NCBI RefSeq assembly: GCF_019973775.1
Contig: NZ_AP025032.1
Coordinates: 2,728,001 to 2,792,000 of the forward strand
Reading direction: 5' to 3'
From: Aureimonas sp. SA4125
GTDB lineage: Bacteria; Pseudomonadota; Alphaproteobacteria; Rhizobiales; Rhizobiaceae
DNA length: 64,000 bases
The translations under genes were made by a program, and so were the position numbers. Of this stretch, positions 24,420 to 33,899 are shown piece after piece (the first letter of the stretch is position 1; every line of letters starts with the position of its first letter). The notes under the pieces were generated by a model that worked only from the letters and a program-made list of their open reading frames with translations, was not told the DNA's origin and made no database searches.

Positions 24420-25148
24420 ATGCGCAGACGCAGTGCCTTCCTCGCCACCTGCCTCGCCCTTGCAGGCACACCGGCAGCCCTTGCCGGCGACATCGCGACA
24501 CTGGAGCCGATCGGCTTTTCGGCCGACGGCAGGATCTACGCCTTCGAGCAGTACGGCATCCATGACGGCTCGGGCTTTCCCTATGCCGAGATCATCGGCC
24601 TCGACCTCGCCACCGACACCTTCGTCAAGCCGACCCCCGTCGCGATCGAGGGCGACGACGACCAAGAGGATCTCGCCGTCATCCGCAAGAAGGCGCGCAC
24701 CGCAGCGGCGCCCCTGTTGCAGAAGCTCGGCGCCAAGCCGAAGGCCGGCTATGTCGCCGCCGACAATCCCGTGACCGAACTCTCTGCGAACCCCGCGCGC
24801 CTTACTTTCCTGCCGCGCCCGATCGAGCCCACACCGGACCAGCCGATCGAACTCCGGCTGCAGCGCATCCCCTTCCCCACCGCGCCCGGCTGTGCCGGCG
24901 TGACGGGCGAGGATCTCGCCGGCTTCAGGCTGACCCGCATCGGGCCGGGCAAGACGACGAAGGTCCTGCACGAGGACAAGGCGATCCCGAAAAGCCGTGG
25001 CTGCGCGCTCGACTACCGGCTGTCGCGGGTGGTCGTCTTTCCCGGCGAGGGAGTCGCACAGCGCGCGGTTCTGCTCATCGCGGTGAAGAGCATCGGCTTC
25101 GAGGGCCCGAACATCGACTTCCTCGCCTATCCCGTGCCCCTCGACTGA
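24420..25148 (+). CDS. DUF2259 predicted secreted protein
   Basis: This 242-residue protein has a Sec signal (MRRRSAFLATCLALAGTPAALAG) and then a domain of the uncharacterised DUF2259 family, with GFSADGRIYAFEQYGIHDGS near the mature N-terminus and DYRLSRVVVFPG late. The pattern suggests a beta-rich periplasmic fold. AAAGGAG sits 5 bases before the ATG at 24420. Two Cys in the mature part (PGCAGVTG and RGCALDYR) could pair. It ends 110 bases before purB, which has its own promoter. Confidence 0.8.
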   Translation: MRRRSAFLATCLALAGTPAALAGDIATLEPIGFSADGRIYAFEQYGIHDGSGFPYAEIIGLDLATDTFVKPTPVAIEGDDDQEDLAVIRKKARTAAAPLLQKLGAKPKAGYVAADNPVTELSANPARLTFLPRPIEPTPDQPIELRLQRIPFPTAPGCAGVTGEDLAGFRLTRIGPGKTTKVLHEDKAIPKSRGCALDYRLSRVVVFPGEGVAQRAVLLIAVKSIGFEGPNIDFLAYPVPLD

Positions 25149-25191
25149 ACAGCGTTGCGACATGCCGACCGTCTTAGCGCGGCCGAAATCA

Positions 25192-25220
25192 TTGAGACGC
25201 TGGGCCGGCTCTGTTATGTC
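25192..25220 (+). promoter_or_regulatory. Promoter candidate of purB
   Basis: TTGAGA (25192-25197) and TATGTC (25215-25220) are 17 bases apart, 38 bases before the purB ATG, and GAAGGA at 25246-25251 is the ribosome-binding site. Inferred from consensus only. Confidence 0.4.
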
Positions 25221-25258
25221 GCGGCGATCCCCATTTCCGCGACCCGAAGGACCGTCTC

Positions 25259-26566
25259 ATGATCCCCCGTTATTCCCGCCCCGACATGGTGGCGATCTGG
25301 TCGCAGGAGACGAAGTACCGTATCTGGTTCGAGATCGAGGCGCATGCCTGCGACGCACTGGCCGACCTCGGCGTGATCCCGAAGAGCGCCGCCGCCACCA
25401 TCTGGGAAAAGGGCGGCTCGGCCAGCTTCGACGTCGCGCGCATCGACGAGATCGAGGCCGAGACCCGGCATGACGTGATCGCCTTCCTGACGCATCTGTC
25501 GGAGATCGTCGGGCCCGACGCTCGCTTCGTGCATCAGGGCATGACCTCGTCCGACGTTCTCGACACCTGCTTCAACGTCCAGCTCGCGCGCGCCTCCGAC
25601 ATCCTCCTCGCCGATCTCGACGCTCTGTTGGCCGCCCTGAAACGCCGCGCCTTCGAGCACAAGGACACGGTGACCATCGGCCGGTCGCACGGCATCCATG
25701 CCGAGCCGGTGACCTTCGGCCTGAAGCTCGCCGAAGCCTATGCCGAATTCAGCCGCGCCAAAGCCCGCCTCATCGCCGCGCGCGAGGAGATCGCCACCTG
25801 CGCCATCTCGGGCGCCGTCGGCACTTTCGCCAACATCGATCCGCGGGTCGAGGCGCACGTCGCCAAGGCCATGGGCCTGAGGGCCGAGCCGGTATCGACG
25901 CAGGTCATTCCGCGCGATCGCCATGCCATGTACTTCGCCACCCTTGCCGTCATCGCCTCGTCAATCGAGCGCCTGTCGATCGAGGTCCGCCACCTGCAGC
26001 GCACCGAGGTGCTGGAGGCGGAAGAGTATTTCGCGCCGGGCCAGAAGGGCTCCTCGGCCATGCCGCACAAGCGCAACCCGGTCCTGTCGGAAAACCTCAC
26101 CGGCCTGTCGCGCATGGTGCGCTCCTTCGCCCTGCCGGCGATGGAGAATGTCGCGCTCTGGCACGAGCGCGACATCTCGCACTCATCGGTCGAGCGCTAT
26201 ATCGGCCCGGACGCGACGATCACCCTCGACTTCGCCCTCGCTCGCCTCACCGGCCTCATCGACAAGCTCCTCGTCTATCCCGAGCGGATGATGAAGAACC
26301 TCAACCAGTTCAAGGGCCTCGTCCATTCGCAGCGGGTGCTGCTGGCGCTGACCCAGGCCGGCGTCAACCGCGAGGATTCCTACCGCCTCGTCCAGCGCAA
26401 CGCGATGCGGGTCTGGGAAGAGGGCAAGGATTTCCTGACCGAGCTCCTCGCCGATCCCGAGGTGATGGCCGCCATTCCCGAGGCCGAGCTGCGCGAAAAA
26501 TTCGATCTCGGCTACCACACCAAGCATGTCGACACGATTTTCGCGCGGGTCTTCGGCGAGAGCTGA
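25259..26566 (+). CDS. purB: Adenylosuccinate lyase
   Basis: PurB splits SAICAR to AICAR plus fumarate and adenylosuccinate to AMP plus fumarate. The 435 residues belong to the fumarase/aspartase superfamily. The signature loop GSSAMPHKRNP holds the catalytic Ser. The conserved His segments are HQGMTSSDVLDTCFN and GRSHGIHAEPVTFG. Length and N-terminus (MIPRYSRPDMVAIW) match the bacterial short form. It lies 4.7 kb before purC, on the same strand but separated by unrelated genes, so it is its own unit. Confidence 0.96.
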   Translation: MIPRYSRPDMVAIWSQETKYRIWFEIEAHACDALADLGVIPKSAAATIWEKGGSASFDVARIDEIEAETRHDVIAFLTHLSEIVGPDARFVHQGMTSSDVLDTCFNVQLARASDILLADLDALLAALKRRAFEHKDTVTIGRSHGIHAEPVTFGLKLAEAYAEFSRAKARLIAAREEIATCAISGAVGTFANIDPRVEAHVAKAMGLRAEPVSTQVIPRDRHAMYFATLAVIASSIERLSIEVRHLQRTEVLEAEEYFAPGQKGSSAMPHKRNPVLSENLTGLSRMVRSFALPAMENVALWHERDISHSSVERYIGPDATITLDFALARLTGLIDKLLVYPERMMKNLNQFKGLVHSQRVLLALTQAGVNREDSYRLVQRNAMRVWEEGKDFLTELLADPEVMAAIPEAELREKFDLGYHTKHVDTIFARVFGES

Positions 26567-26610
26567 CTACGCACGGGCGAAAGGGGAAGCGCCCCTGCCC
26601 CTCACCGCTC

Positions 26611-26645
26611 AAAACGTCCGCCCGGCCCGTCATGCCGGGCGGACG
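26611..26645 (-). terminator. Rho-independent terminator after the EEP-family gene
   Basis: A 12-bp perfect stem (26615-26626 with 26634-26645) followed on the minus strand by TTTT (A run at 26611-26614). It lies between convergent purB and the EEP-family gene and may work for both. Confidence 0.75.
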
Positions 26646-26662
26646 GGCGGTCAGCCCCGCCC

Positions 26663-27442
26663 TCAGCCGTTGGCCGCCAGCTTGGCGACGCCGTCCAGCG
26701 CGATGTCGATCTTGAACATCTGGTGGTCGGAAAACGGCTGGTCGATGATCTCGATCGAACAGCACTGTTCCAGCCCCTGCGAGATCAGGCAGGTGTCCAG
26801 CGTGGCCTGATAGGGTCCGAAACGGAATGTCGGCCCCGACAGGCGGTTGGCGTGAAACAGCTTCTCGCTTTTCATCAGCGGCGCCAGCTCCCGTTCGCCC
26901 GAGAACATGTTGAAGTCGCCGATCAACACCGTCGGCGCGTCGCGCTCCTCGATCCAGCCCGCGATCTGCGAGAACTGCTGCGCCCGCACGCTGCGCACCA
27001 GCGAGCAGTGCACGACGAGGACACGCAGACCCGAGATGTCGATATCGTAGACGAGACGCTTCTTGCCATGGTCGAGATAGCGCTTGGTGAACTCCACCGG
27101 CTGCGTCGCCATGAACGCGTTCGACTTGCCGCGGGAGATCGGCGAGCGCCGGAATTTCGCCTTGCCGCTGTATTTGTTGTCGATCGTCGCGAACGCGTGG
27201 TGATCCTCGCGCAGCACCGGGAACTGGTCGAAGTAGCCGTTGGTGATCGAGCCCTGGTCGATCTCCACGAAGCAGCTGAGATCGGGCTTCAGGCGCCGCA
27301 TGGTGTCGCGTACGAATTCCAGGCTTCGCATCTGCGCGGCGCGAGGCGTGTAGACGTGATGGTGGAGCCGGGAGAGGTGATGGGCGAGCGAACCGTTGAT
27401 GTCCCGGCTGTAGCCGAGATTGGCATAGACGATCCGCAGCAT
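26663..27442 (-). CDS. Endonuclease/exonuclease/phosphatase-family protein
   Basis: The 259 residues carry the EEP catalytic pattern: Glu in SCFVEIDQGS (metal ligand), His in LVVHCSLV, Asp-Asn in VLIGDFNMFS and the terminal Asp-His in PFSDHQMF. The fold covers Mg-dependent nucleases and phosphodiesterases or phosphatases acting on nucleic acids or lipids; the substrate cannot be chosen from sequence. No signal peptide is seen. It is divergent from a cardiolipin synthase gene across 269 bases, which may hint at phospholipid metabolism. A terminator closes it. Confidence 0.8.
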   Translation of the reverse strand: MLRIVYANLGYSRDINGSLAHHLSRLHHHVYTPRAAQMRSLEFVRDTMRRLKPDLSCFVEIDQGSITNGYFDQFPVLREDHHAFATIDNKYSGKAKFRRSPISRGKSNAFMATQPVEFTKRYLDHGKKRLVYDIDISGLRVLVVHCSLVRSVRAQQFSQIAGWIEERDAPTVLIGDFNMFSGERELAPLMKSEKLFHANRLSGPTFRFGPYQATLDTCLISQGLEQCCSIEIIDQPFSDHQMFKIDIALDGVAKLAANG

Positions 27443-27711
27443 CAGGCAGCCATGCCCGCTTCCCGTTCGCGTTTTCCGCGCTTCGTGCTACGCGGCGTCA
27501 TGGCTGTCATCGAACTCATCCTTCATGCGGTAGTCATCGCCGCACCCTATCAGAAACGCACCGACAGGACGCAAGTTGCCGTGCGCAGGAGCGGTGCCCA
27601 AAGTCCCGCGCGGCGCGTCATGGTGCAACTAACGCCGCCCTTCGCCGGCGACAACCCCTCGTGGCAGCATGCGGGAATGGTTCGGGCAGCACTGACGGTC
27701 AACGGCACGGC

Positions 27712-29148
27712 ATGGAAATGAACATTCAGTTCAGTCTCTGGTCCACAACCCTCTTCGTGGCGAACTGGGCGATCATCATCGGCGCCCTGATCGTGATTCC
27801 CTTCCGCCGCTCGCCGGCGGCCGCGCAGGGCTGGCTGCTCCTCTTCTTCTTTCAGCCTTTCGCAGCCGCCGCGCTGTATTTCTTCATCGGCGACGCGCGC
27901 CACCCCAAATGGCGGCGGGAGCGCATCAAGGACGTGCCATCCGTCGTCTTCAACGCGATCCAGGACATTCCCTCGATCGCCGAGGCGGGGCTGACGCTCG
28001 GCCCCCGCAGCCGGACGGCCGCCCATCTCGTCCAGACGCTCGGGAAATTGCCCTGCCTTGCCGGCAACAGCATCGACCTCGACCCGAATTACAACCGCGT
28101 CGTCGACCGCATCACCGCCGACATCGACGCGGCTGTGCATCATGCCCATGCCATGTTCTACATCCTCCACGACGACGAAGCCGGCAACAAGGTCCTGAGC
28201 GCCCTGGAACGCGCCGCGCGCCGCGGCGTCAAGTGTCGGCTCCTGATCGACGCCGTCGGATCGTCGCATGACCGAAACGCCATTGCGCGAAGGCTCGACG
28301 GCAGCGGCGTCGAGATCCGGCTGATCCTGCCATTGCGTTTCTGGCGCCGCGCGACGCGGGCCGACCTTCGCAACCACCGCAAGATCGTCGTCGTCGACGG
28401 GCGCATCGGCTGGGTCGGATCGCAGAACATGCACCAGATCGAGTACGAGCCGAATACCTTCTACCGCGAGGTGATGGCCCGCGTGTCGGGACCTGTCGTC
28501 CTGGAACTGCAGGCGATTTTCATCGGCGATTGGTTCCTCGAGACTGACGAGGACATTTCGTCCCCGGAATTGATGCCCATGCCCGCGGCGACCGACGGTG
28601 GCGTCGTCGCACAGGTCATGCCGAGCGGCCCGGACCATCCGGCCGGACGGCTCGACACGCTGTTCACCGATCTCGTTCATTCGGCCCGCGAGCGCATTGT
28701 CCTCACCACACCCTACTTCATTCCGAATGAACCGCTGTCCCTGGCGCTGCAGACGGCCGTCCAGAAGGGCGTGAAGGTGACGCTCTTTGTCACCGCGACG
28801 ACCAACAGCTTCCTGATCGACCACGCCCAGCGCTCTTACTACGACGAACTCCTGGAATCGGGCGTCGAGGTGATGCTGTACCGGGAGCGTTTCCTGCACG
28901 CCAAGCATCTCTCGATCGACGACGACATCGCCGTGATCGGCTCGGCCAACATGGATCGCCGCTCCTTCGAGCTGAATTCGGAAGTGACGCTGATCGTCTA
29001 CGATGCGGGCGTCGTGGCGCAGATGCGCCTGATCGAGAACGACTACCGCGCCAAGAGCGCGCGGCTGATGCCGGACGACTGGAACCAGCGCGGTGTCGTC
29101 ACGAAGCTGGTCGAGAACGCGACGCGCCTGATCAGCCCCTTGCTCTGA
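27712..29148 (+). CDS. cls: Cardiolipin synthase (phospholipase D family)
   Basis: The 478 residues start with two membrane segments (about 8-30 and 39-60) and the PLDN-like FFIGDARHPKWRR. Two HKD motifs follow: HRKIVVVD (His222, Lys224, Asp229) and HAKHLSID (His396, Lys398, Asp403), with IGSANMDRRS behind the second. Bacterial Cls condenses two phosphatidylglycerols into cardiolipin and glycerol at the inner membrane. Upstream in-frame starts lack family character. The ATG at 27712, or the ATG two codons later, is chosen. A serine hydrolase gene follows after 50 bases on the same strand. Confidence 0.9.
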   Translation: MEMNIQFSLWSTTLFVANWAIIIGALIVIPFRRSPAAAQGWLLLFFFQPFAAAALYFFIGDARHPKWRRERIKDVPSVVFNAIQDIPSIAEAGLTLGPRSRTAAHLVQTLGKLPCLAGNSIDLDPNYNRVVDRITADIDAAVHHAHAMFYILHDDEAGNKVLSALERAARRGVKCRLLIDAVGSSHDRNAIARRLDGSGVEIRLILPLRFWRRATRADLRNHRKIVVVDGRIGWVGSQNMHQIEYEPNTFYREVMARVSGPVVLELQAIFIGDWFLETDEDISSPELMPMPAATDGGVVAQVMPSGPDHPAGRLDTLFTDLVHSARERIVLTTPYFIPNEPLSLALQTAVQKGVKVTLFVTATTNSFLIDHAQRSYYDELLESGVEVMLYRERFLHAKHLSIDDDIAVIGSANMDRRSFELNSEVTLIVYDAGVVAQMRLIENDYRAKSARLMPDDWNQRGVVTKLVENATRLISPLL

Positions 29149-29198
29149 CAGGGAGGCCCGCGCTTGACTTCCCGGTCCGATGTTCGCATCTGCGAGCC

Positions 29199-29759
29199 AT
29201 GCGCATCACCGAAGCCGACATCCTCGTCATCCCGGGCTACCGCGGGTCAGAGCCCACCCATTGGCAGAGCCGCTGGGAGGGCCGCATGTCGACCGCCCGG
29301 CGCGTCCATCAGCGCGAATGGACCAAGCCCGTGCGCGAAGACTGGGTGCGGGCCATCGCCGACGCCGTCAACGAAAGCGACAAACCGGTCGTTCTCGTCG
29401 CCCATTCCCTTGGCGTCGCCGCTGCCGTCCAGGCCGTGCCGCTGTTCGAAAAGCCTGTCGCCGGGGCCTTCTTCGTCGCGCCCCCGGATGTCGCCAATCC
29501 GCTGCTGCGACCAAAGCACCTGATGACGTTCGGGCCGTATCCACGCGAGCCCCTGCCCTTCCCCTCGGTCGTCGTCGCCAGCCGCAACGATCCGTTCTCG
29601 AGCTTCGAGGCGGCCGAGGACGCCGCGGGCGCCTGGGGCTCGCTGTTCATCGACGCCGGCGAGTCGGGCCATCTGAACCACGAGAGCGGCCATGGCCCCT
29701 GGCCGGAAGGCCTGCTGACCTTCGGCAAGTTCATTTCGGGATTGAAGCTGCCGGAGTAG
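29199..29759 (+). CDS. RBBP9/YdeN-type serine hydrolase
   Basis: A 186-residue alpha/beta hydrolase of the small RBBP9/YdeN family. The catalytic triad is visible: Ser70 in VLVAHSLGV, Asp131 in VASRNDPF and His158 in ESGHLNHESG. Length is typical. N-terminal ILVIPGYRGSEPTHWQSRWE is the family oxyanion region. The natural substrate is unknown. It follows cls by 50 bases and may share its transcript. Confidence 0.85.
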   Translation: MRITEADILVIPGYRGSEPTHWQSRWEGRMSTARRVHQREWTKPVREDWVRAIADAVNESDKPVVLVAHSLGVAAAVQAVPLFEKPVAGAFFVAPPDVANPLLRPKHLMTFGPYPREPLPFPSVVVASRNDPFSSFEAAEDAAGAWGSLFIDAGESGHLNHESGHGPWPEGLLTFGKFISGLKLPE

Positions 29760-29868
29760 CGGCGGTCACGCGGATCGGCTCCCTCGACAGATCATGCCGC
29801 GTGGGAGGAGTGGCGGCGAAGGCGCGGCCCGAGGGCCGCGACGCCTGGCAACGCCCACCCGGAAACCG

Positions 29869-30639
29869 TCAGGCCTTTGCGCTTTCGGCAAGCGCCGTCG
29901 CCGCCGCCTTGAAGATCCCGATGTCGGAGGCGACGCAGGCATAGCCGTAGCCGTAACCGCGGTAGCGCCGGGCGTCCTCGGCGGTCGCGGCATAGATCCC
30001 GGCAAATTTGTCCGCCGCCGCCGCGAGCGAGGCGATCTTCCGGATGGCGGCCTCGGCAACATCGCCCTGCGGGTCCCAGGCATTGGTGTCCGACAGCGCG
30101 ATGGAGAGATCCGAGGGGCCGACGAAAACGCCATCGAGTCCGTCGATCGCCAGGATCGCCTCGAGGTTCTGCATTGCGGTGGCGGTCTCGATCATCGCGA
30201 AGGCGAGCGTCTCGGCATTGGCCTCCGCGGTATAGGCCGAAGGTCCGGCATAGCCATGCAGTTCAACCGCCCGGGTCGGCCCGAAGGAACGCGCGCCGAG
30301 CGGGGCATACTTGACCGCGGCGACGAACGCCCTGGCATCTGCGACGCCCTCGATCATCGGCATGATGACGCCGGAGGCACCGAGATCCAGCACCCGCGCG
30401 GCGCCGGCGCGGTCCTCGATCGGCAACCGCACCATCGCCGGCTTGCCGAGAAGCACCGCCCGCGCAATGCCGGCCTCGATCGAGCGCAGGTCGTGCAGGC
30501 CATGCTGCTGGTCGAAGGTCAAAGCGTCGAACGGCGCCCGCAGCAGGGCTTCGTGAATGTGGGGATCCGTCAGGCTCGACCAGGCAGACAGCACAAACTT
30601 GCCGTCGGCCAGACGTTGCCGCAGTCCGGGAAGAGCCAT
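29869..30639 (-). CDS. HpcH/HpaI-family aldolase
   Basis: The 256 residues form the class II, metal-dependent TIM-barrel aldolase family of 2-keto-3-deoxy acids. Catalytic His46 lies in FDQQHGLHD, and the metal ligands Glu151 (MIETATA) and Asp177 (GPSDLSIAL) are present. Family members cleave 4-hydroxy-2-oxoacids to pyruvate plus an aldehyde. No aromatic or sugar-acid pathway genes are close, so the substrate is open. Its C-terminus YGYACVASDIGIFKAAA is normal for the family. It runs towards the serine hydrolase gene and follows the zeta-subunit gene on the same strand. Confidence 0.88.
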   Translation of the reverse strand: MALPGLRQRLADGKFVLSAWSSLTDPHIHEALLRAPFDALTFDQQHGLHDLRSIEAGIARAVLLGKPAMVRLPIEDRAGAARVLDLGASGVIMPMIEGVADARAFVAAVKYAPLGARSFGPTRAVELHGYAGPSAYTAEANAETLAFAMIETATAMQNLEAILAIDGLDGVFVGPSDLSIALSDTNAWDPQGDVAEAAIRKIASLAAAADKFAGIYAATAEDARRYRGYGYGYACVASDIGIFKAAATALAESAKA

Positions 30640-30684
30640 GAAGGCGCCTTTCGTCAGAGAACCAGGAGGGGCGGACCGAAGGCC

Positions 30685-31002
30685 CTACTCCGTGCGGACC
30701 TGCTTTTCGGCCTCCAGCAGGAGCTCTGCCATGGTCCGGCGGATCTGGTGGTCAGACTGGGCGACGCTGGCCGCATCGAAGTCGCGACGAACCTTCTCGA
30801 ACACGTCCTCTTCCCCGGCCTTCTCGAAATCGGAGGCGACGACTTCCTTGGCGTAGAGCGTTGCGTCCTCGCCGGACTTGCCGAGCTTTTCTGCTGCCCA
30901 GAGACCTAGAAGCCTGTTGCGGCGGGCCTCGATTCGGAACCGCAGCTCCTGATCGTGGGCGTAGCGAGCCTCGAAATCCTTTTCGCGGTCCATCATCGAC
31001 AT
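30685..31002 (-). CDS. F1-ATPase inhibitor subunit zeta (DUF1476)
   Basis: This 105-residue protein matches DUF1476, the alphaproteobacterial zeta subunit that binds F1FO-ATP synthase and blocks ATP hydrolysis. The start (MSMMDREKDFEARYAHDQEL) is the inhibitory N-terminal region. The helical core with RIEARRNRLLGLWAAEKLG follows. The ATG at 31002, with GGAG upstream, gives the usual length; a Met five codons earlier is less likely. It is divergent from purC over 274 bases. Confidence 0.88.
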   Translation of the reverse strand: MSMMDREKDFEARYAHDQELRFRIEARRNRLLGLWAAEKLGKSGEDATLYAKEVVASDFEKAGEEDVFEKVRRDFDAASVAQSDHQIRRTMAELLLEAEKQVRTE

Positions 31003-31055
31003 CCGTATATGCTCCACAGGGAATTTAAGGCGCGGTCAGCACCCACCGCTTCACC

Positions 31056-31084
31056 GACATACGGCCTACATGACGCTTTTTGAA
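31056..31084 (-). promoter_or_regulatory. Promoter candidate of the ATPase zeta gene
   Basis: On the minus strand TTCAAA (31079-31084) and TATGTC (31056-31061) are 17 bases apart, about 50 bases before the ATG. The -10 matches the one proposed for purB. Consensus only. Confidence 0.3.
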
Positions 31085-31276
31085 GGGCAAAGGCGTCGAG
31101 GCACGCCAAAATGCATCTTGTTTCTGCCGGCGGCACCCCCAACATTGCGACTGTACAATCCGCTTGACAAAGCCGAGCATTGTTTAGAGGGCCGGTTTGG
31201 TCTATTCACGCCCTCGGACATGACAGCTTCGCGTCCCGACGCCAGGGCGCGCCCTCATTCACGATAGAGTACCTAC

Positions 31277-32041
31277 ATGACACGTCGCCGCCGTATCTAC
31301 GAAGGCAAGGGCAAGATCCTTTACGAGGGTCCTGAGCCGGGAACGCTGGTCCAGTTCTTCAAGGACGACGCAACCGCCTTCAACAAGAAAAAGCACGAGA
31401 TCGTCGACGGCAAGGGCGTCCTGAACAACCGGATCTCCGAATACATTTTCACCCATCTGAACAAGATGGGCATCCCGACGCACTTCATTAAGCGGCTCAA
31501 CATGCGCGAGCAGCTGATCAAGGAGGTCGAGATCATTCCGCTCGAGGTCGTGGTGCGCAACATCGCGGCCGGCTCGCTGGCCAAGCGCCTCGGCATCGAG
31601 GAAGGCACCGTCCTGCCGCGCTCGATCATCGAGTTCTACTACAAGGCCGACGCGCTCGACGACCCGATGGTCTCGGAAGAGCACATCACCGCCTTCGGCT
31701 GGGCAAGCCCGCAGGAAATCGACGACATCATGGCGCTCGCCATCCGCGTCAACGACTTCCTCTCCGGCCTCTTCCTCGGTGTCGGCATCCAGCTCGTCGA
31801 CTTCAAGATCGAGACCGGACGCCTGTACGAGGGCGACATGATGCGCATCATCGTGGCCGACGAGATCTCGCCCGACTCCTGCCGTCTCTGGGACGTCCAG
31901 ACGCAGGAGAAGATGGACAAGGACCGTTTTCGCCGCGACATGGGCGGCCTCGTCGAGGCCTATCAGGAAGTCGCCCGGCGTCTCGGCATCATGAACGAGA
32001 ACGAGCCGCCCCGCCCCTCCGGGCCGGTGCTGGTAAAGTAA
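31277..32041 (+). CDS. purC: SAICAR synthetase
   Basis: PurC joins aspartate to CAIR in an ATP-dependent step of purine synthesis. The 254 residues contain the family blocks [46 protein letters not shown] and [14 protein letters not shown]. It opens the run purC, purS, purQ, purL, all on plus. The gap to purS is 127 bases and a single transcript through purL is likely. The region between it and the divergent zeta gene holds the promoter. Confidence 0.96.
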   Translation: MTRRRRIYEGKGKILYEGPEPGTLVQFFKDDATAFNKKKHEIVDGKGVLNNRISEYIFTHLNKMGIPTHFIKRLNMREQLIKEVEIIPLEVVVRNIAAGSLAKRLGIEEGTVLPRSIIEFYYKADALDDPMVSEEHITAFGWASPQEIDDIMALAIRVNDFLSGLFLGVGIQLVDFKIETGRLYEGDMMRIIVADEISPDSCRLWDVQTQEKMDKDRFRRDMGGLVEAYQEVARRLGIMNENEPPRPSGPVLVK

Positions 32042-32168
32042 GGCGGCGGCGCGGACAACCCGCGTCGCAGCCGGCATCGGCGCTCAAACTCGTCTATTCC
32101 CGGGACAGGCTGATACAGTGACTGGATCACTGGCAGCGGCCCGGTCACTCAACGGACAGGCAGATACC

Positions 32169-32411
32169 GTGATCAAGGCCCGCATCGTCGTCACCCTCAA
32201 GAACGGCGTCCTCGACCCGCAAGGCAAGGCGATCGAGGGCGCGCTCGGCACTCTCGGCTATTCCGGCGTCGGATCCGTCCGCCAGGGCAAGGTCTTCGAC
32301 GTCGAGGTCGACGCCGCGGACCAGGCCACCGCCGAGGCTCAGCTCAAGGACATGTGCGCCAAACTGTTGGCCAATACGGTGATCGAGAACTATACTGTGG
32401 AGATCGCGTAA
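32169..32411 (+). CDS. purS: FGAM synthase subunit PurS
   Basis: The 80-residue protein reads MIKARIVVTLKNGVLDPQGK and ends in NTVIENYTVEIA, the PurS family pattern. PurS dimers bridge PurL and PurQ in the three-part FGAM synthase of Gram-positives and alphaproteobacteria, letting ammonia pass from PurQ to PurL. The open frame extends 17 codons upstream without family match, so the GTG at 32169 is chosen. The small coiled-coil gene follows 19 bases after its stop. Confidence 0.95.
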   Translation: MIKARIVVTLKNGVLDPQGKAIEGALGTLGYSGVGSVRQGKVFDVEVDAADQATAEAQLKDMCAKLLANTVIENYTVEIA

Positions 32412-32430
32412 GGCTGTACCGGAGGGTGTG

Positions 32431-32688
32431 ATGGCCGAGGTCACGAACGAGCTCATGTTCGAATTGATGAAGCGCATGCATCAGGAGATCGGCGGACTTC
32501 GTCTCGATATTCGCGAGGTGAAGCCGGAGCTGAGTTCAATGCGCGGGACCATTGTCTCGATGCAGAACGACATTCACAACATCTACGGTGTCCTCGGTCG
32601 CCAGGACGATCGCCTAGACCGGATTGAGCGACGACTGGACCTTCGCGAACTGGCCGAACCACTCTCAGCTTACAACCCGCATCCCTAA
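32431..32688 (+). CDS. Small coiled-coil protein between purS and purQ
   Basis: An 85-residue protein, mostly helical, with heptad-like spacing through MRGTIVSMQNDIHNIYG and DDRLDRIERRLDLREL. It has no signal peptide or Cys. GGAGG sits 5 bases before the ATG at 32431; a GTG one codon earlier is possible. Similar short coiled-coil proteins occur at this place in other Hyphomicrobiales purine clusters as I recall them, but no function is known. The position inside the FGAM synthase genes suggests co-expression. Confidence 0.65.
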   Translation: MAEVTNELMFELMKRMHQEIGGLRLDIREVKPELSSMRGTIVSMQNDIHNIYGVLGRQDDRLDRIERRLDLRELAEPLSAYNPHP

Positions 32689-32799
32689 CGCAGACATGCG
32701 TTTCGACTTTCAGCGGCACCATCTTCACCCGAGATGATGTCGCTGTTTCCATTTCTGGGCTGTGCGCCCCACCTGCCTCTCCAACGGTTGCCGTAGCCC

Positions 32800-33480
32800 A
32801 TGAAAACCGCCGTCGTTCTTCTCCCCGGCCTCAACCGCGACCGCGACATGATCGCCGCGCTGACGTCCATCTCCGGCACGCCGCCGCTGACGGTCTGGCA
32901 GACCGACACCGAGATCCCCGACGTCGACCTCATCGTCGTGCCCGGCGGCTTTTCCTTCGGCGACTATCTGCGCTGCGGCGCCATCGCCGCGCGTTCGCCG
33001 GTGATGCGGGCCGTTGCCGAGAAGGCAGCCCGGGGCGTGTCGGTGCTCGGCGTCTGCAACGGCTTCCAGATCCTGTGCGAGGCCGGTCTCCTGCCCGGCG
33101 CGCTGATGCGCAACACGACGCTGCGCTTTGTCTGCCGCGAGGTGAAGCTCGAAGTGGTGAATGCTTCCACACGCTTCACCACCGCCTATGCCCAAGGCCA
33201 GATCATCCGCTGCCCGGTCGCCCATCACGACGGCAACTATTTTGCCGACGAAGATACGATCGAGCGTCTGCATGGCGAGAACCGCGTCGTCTTCCGTTAT
33301 GCCGAGGGCACCAATCCGAACGGCGCCACGCGCGACATCGCCGGCATCGTCAACGAAGCCGGGAACGTGCTCGGCCTGATGCCGCACCCGGAGAACCTCG
33401 TCGAGCCCGAGCATGGCGGCACCGATGGCCGCGGTCTGTTCGAAAGTGCCCTCGGCCTTGTCGGACGTGTGGCGGCATGA
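32800..33480 (+). CDS. purQ: FGAM synthase glutaminase subunit PurQ
   Basis: PurQ releases ammonia from glutamine for PurL. The 226 residues form a class I glutamine amidotransferase: nucleophile Cys86 (GVCNGFQ), His196 and Glu198 (MPHPE) complete the triad. [17 protein letters not shown] is the oxyanion region. The stop codon overlaps the start of a lipoprotein gene (ATGA, 33477-33480), so that gene is translationally coupled to purQ. Confidence 0.96.
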   Translation: MKTAVVLLPGLNRDRDMIAALTSISGTPPLTVWQTDTEIPDVDLIVVPGGFSFGDYLRCGAIAARSPVMRAVAEKAARGVSVLGVCNGFQILCEAGLLPGALMRNTTLRFVCREVKLEVVNASTRFTTAYAQGQIIRCPVAHHDGNYFADEDTIERLHGENRVVFRYAEGTNPNGATRDIAGIVNEAGNVLGLMPHPENLVEPEHGGTDGRGLFESALGLVGRVAA

Positions 33481-33899
33481 CTGTGGCGAGCGGTATTCGC
33501 GCCACGCTGATCTCGGTCGCTGCCGCCGGCATCGTCGCCCTGTCGGCCTGCAGCACCCCGGCACCCACGGTACCTCGCGCCGCAACGACCAAGGCCGAGT
33601 CGGGCCTCGACCGCATGGAGCGGGTGACGCTGGCCGCCAACCGCTGCTGGTTCAAGTCGAACGATCCAGCGTTCGCCCGCTATAGCCTGGCGCCGGAACT
33701 CTCCTCCTTTTCCGGCAAACCGCGCTTTCTCTTGGTGCCGAAGGGGCGAGCCGAGGCGAAGCCGCTGCTCGTGGTCGAGGCGCAACCCGGCTCGCGGGCG
33801 CTGTCCACCTACGGCCCCGTCATGGGCCTGCCGCTCGGCGCCCGCGTCGACAGCGACATCCGGCGCTGGAACGCCGGGGGCAGTACCTGCAGTGCGTAA
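33477..33899 (+). CDS. Lipoprotein overlapping purQ
   Basis: This 140-residue protein has a short hydrophobic signal and a lipobox IVALSAC (Cys24), so it should be a membrane-anchored lipoprotein. The rest has a conserved-looking core with [20 protein letters not shown] and [10 protein letters not shown], but I recognise no domain. Its ATG overlaps the purQ stop by 4 bases and its 3' end overlaps the next lipoprotein gene by 8 bases. Such overlaps argue that it is a real gene of the purine transcript. Confidence 0.7.
   Translation: MTVASGIRATLISVAAAGIVALSACSTPAPTVPRAATTKAESGLDRMERVTLAANRCWFKSNDPAFARYSLAPELSSFSGKPRFLLVPKGRAEAKPLLVVEAQPGSRALSTYGPVMGLPLGARVDSDIRRWNAGGSTCSA

Noticed and set aside
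31164..31188. Promoter TTGACA with TTTAGA before purC
   Set aside because: The spacing is 13 bases, too short for a standard promoter, so it is not called.
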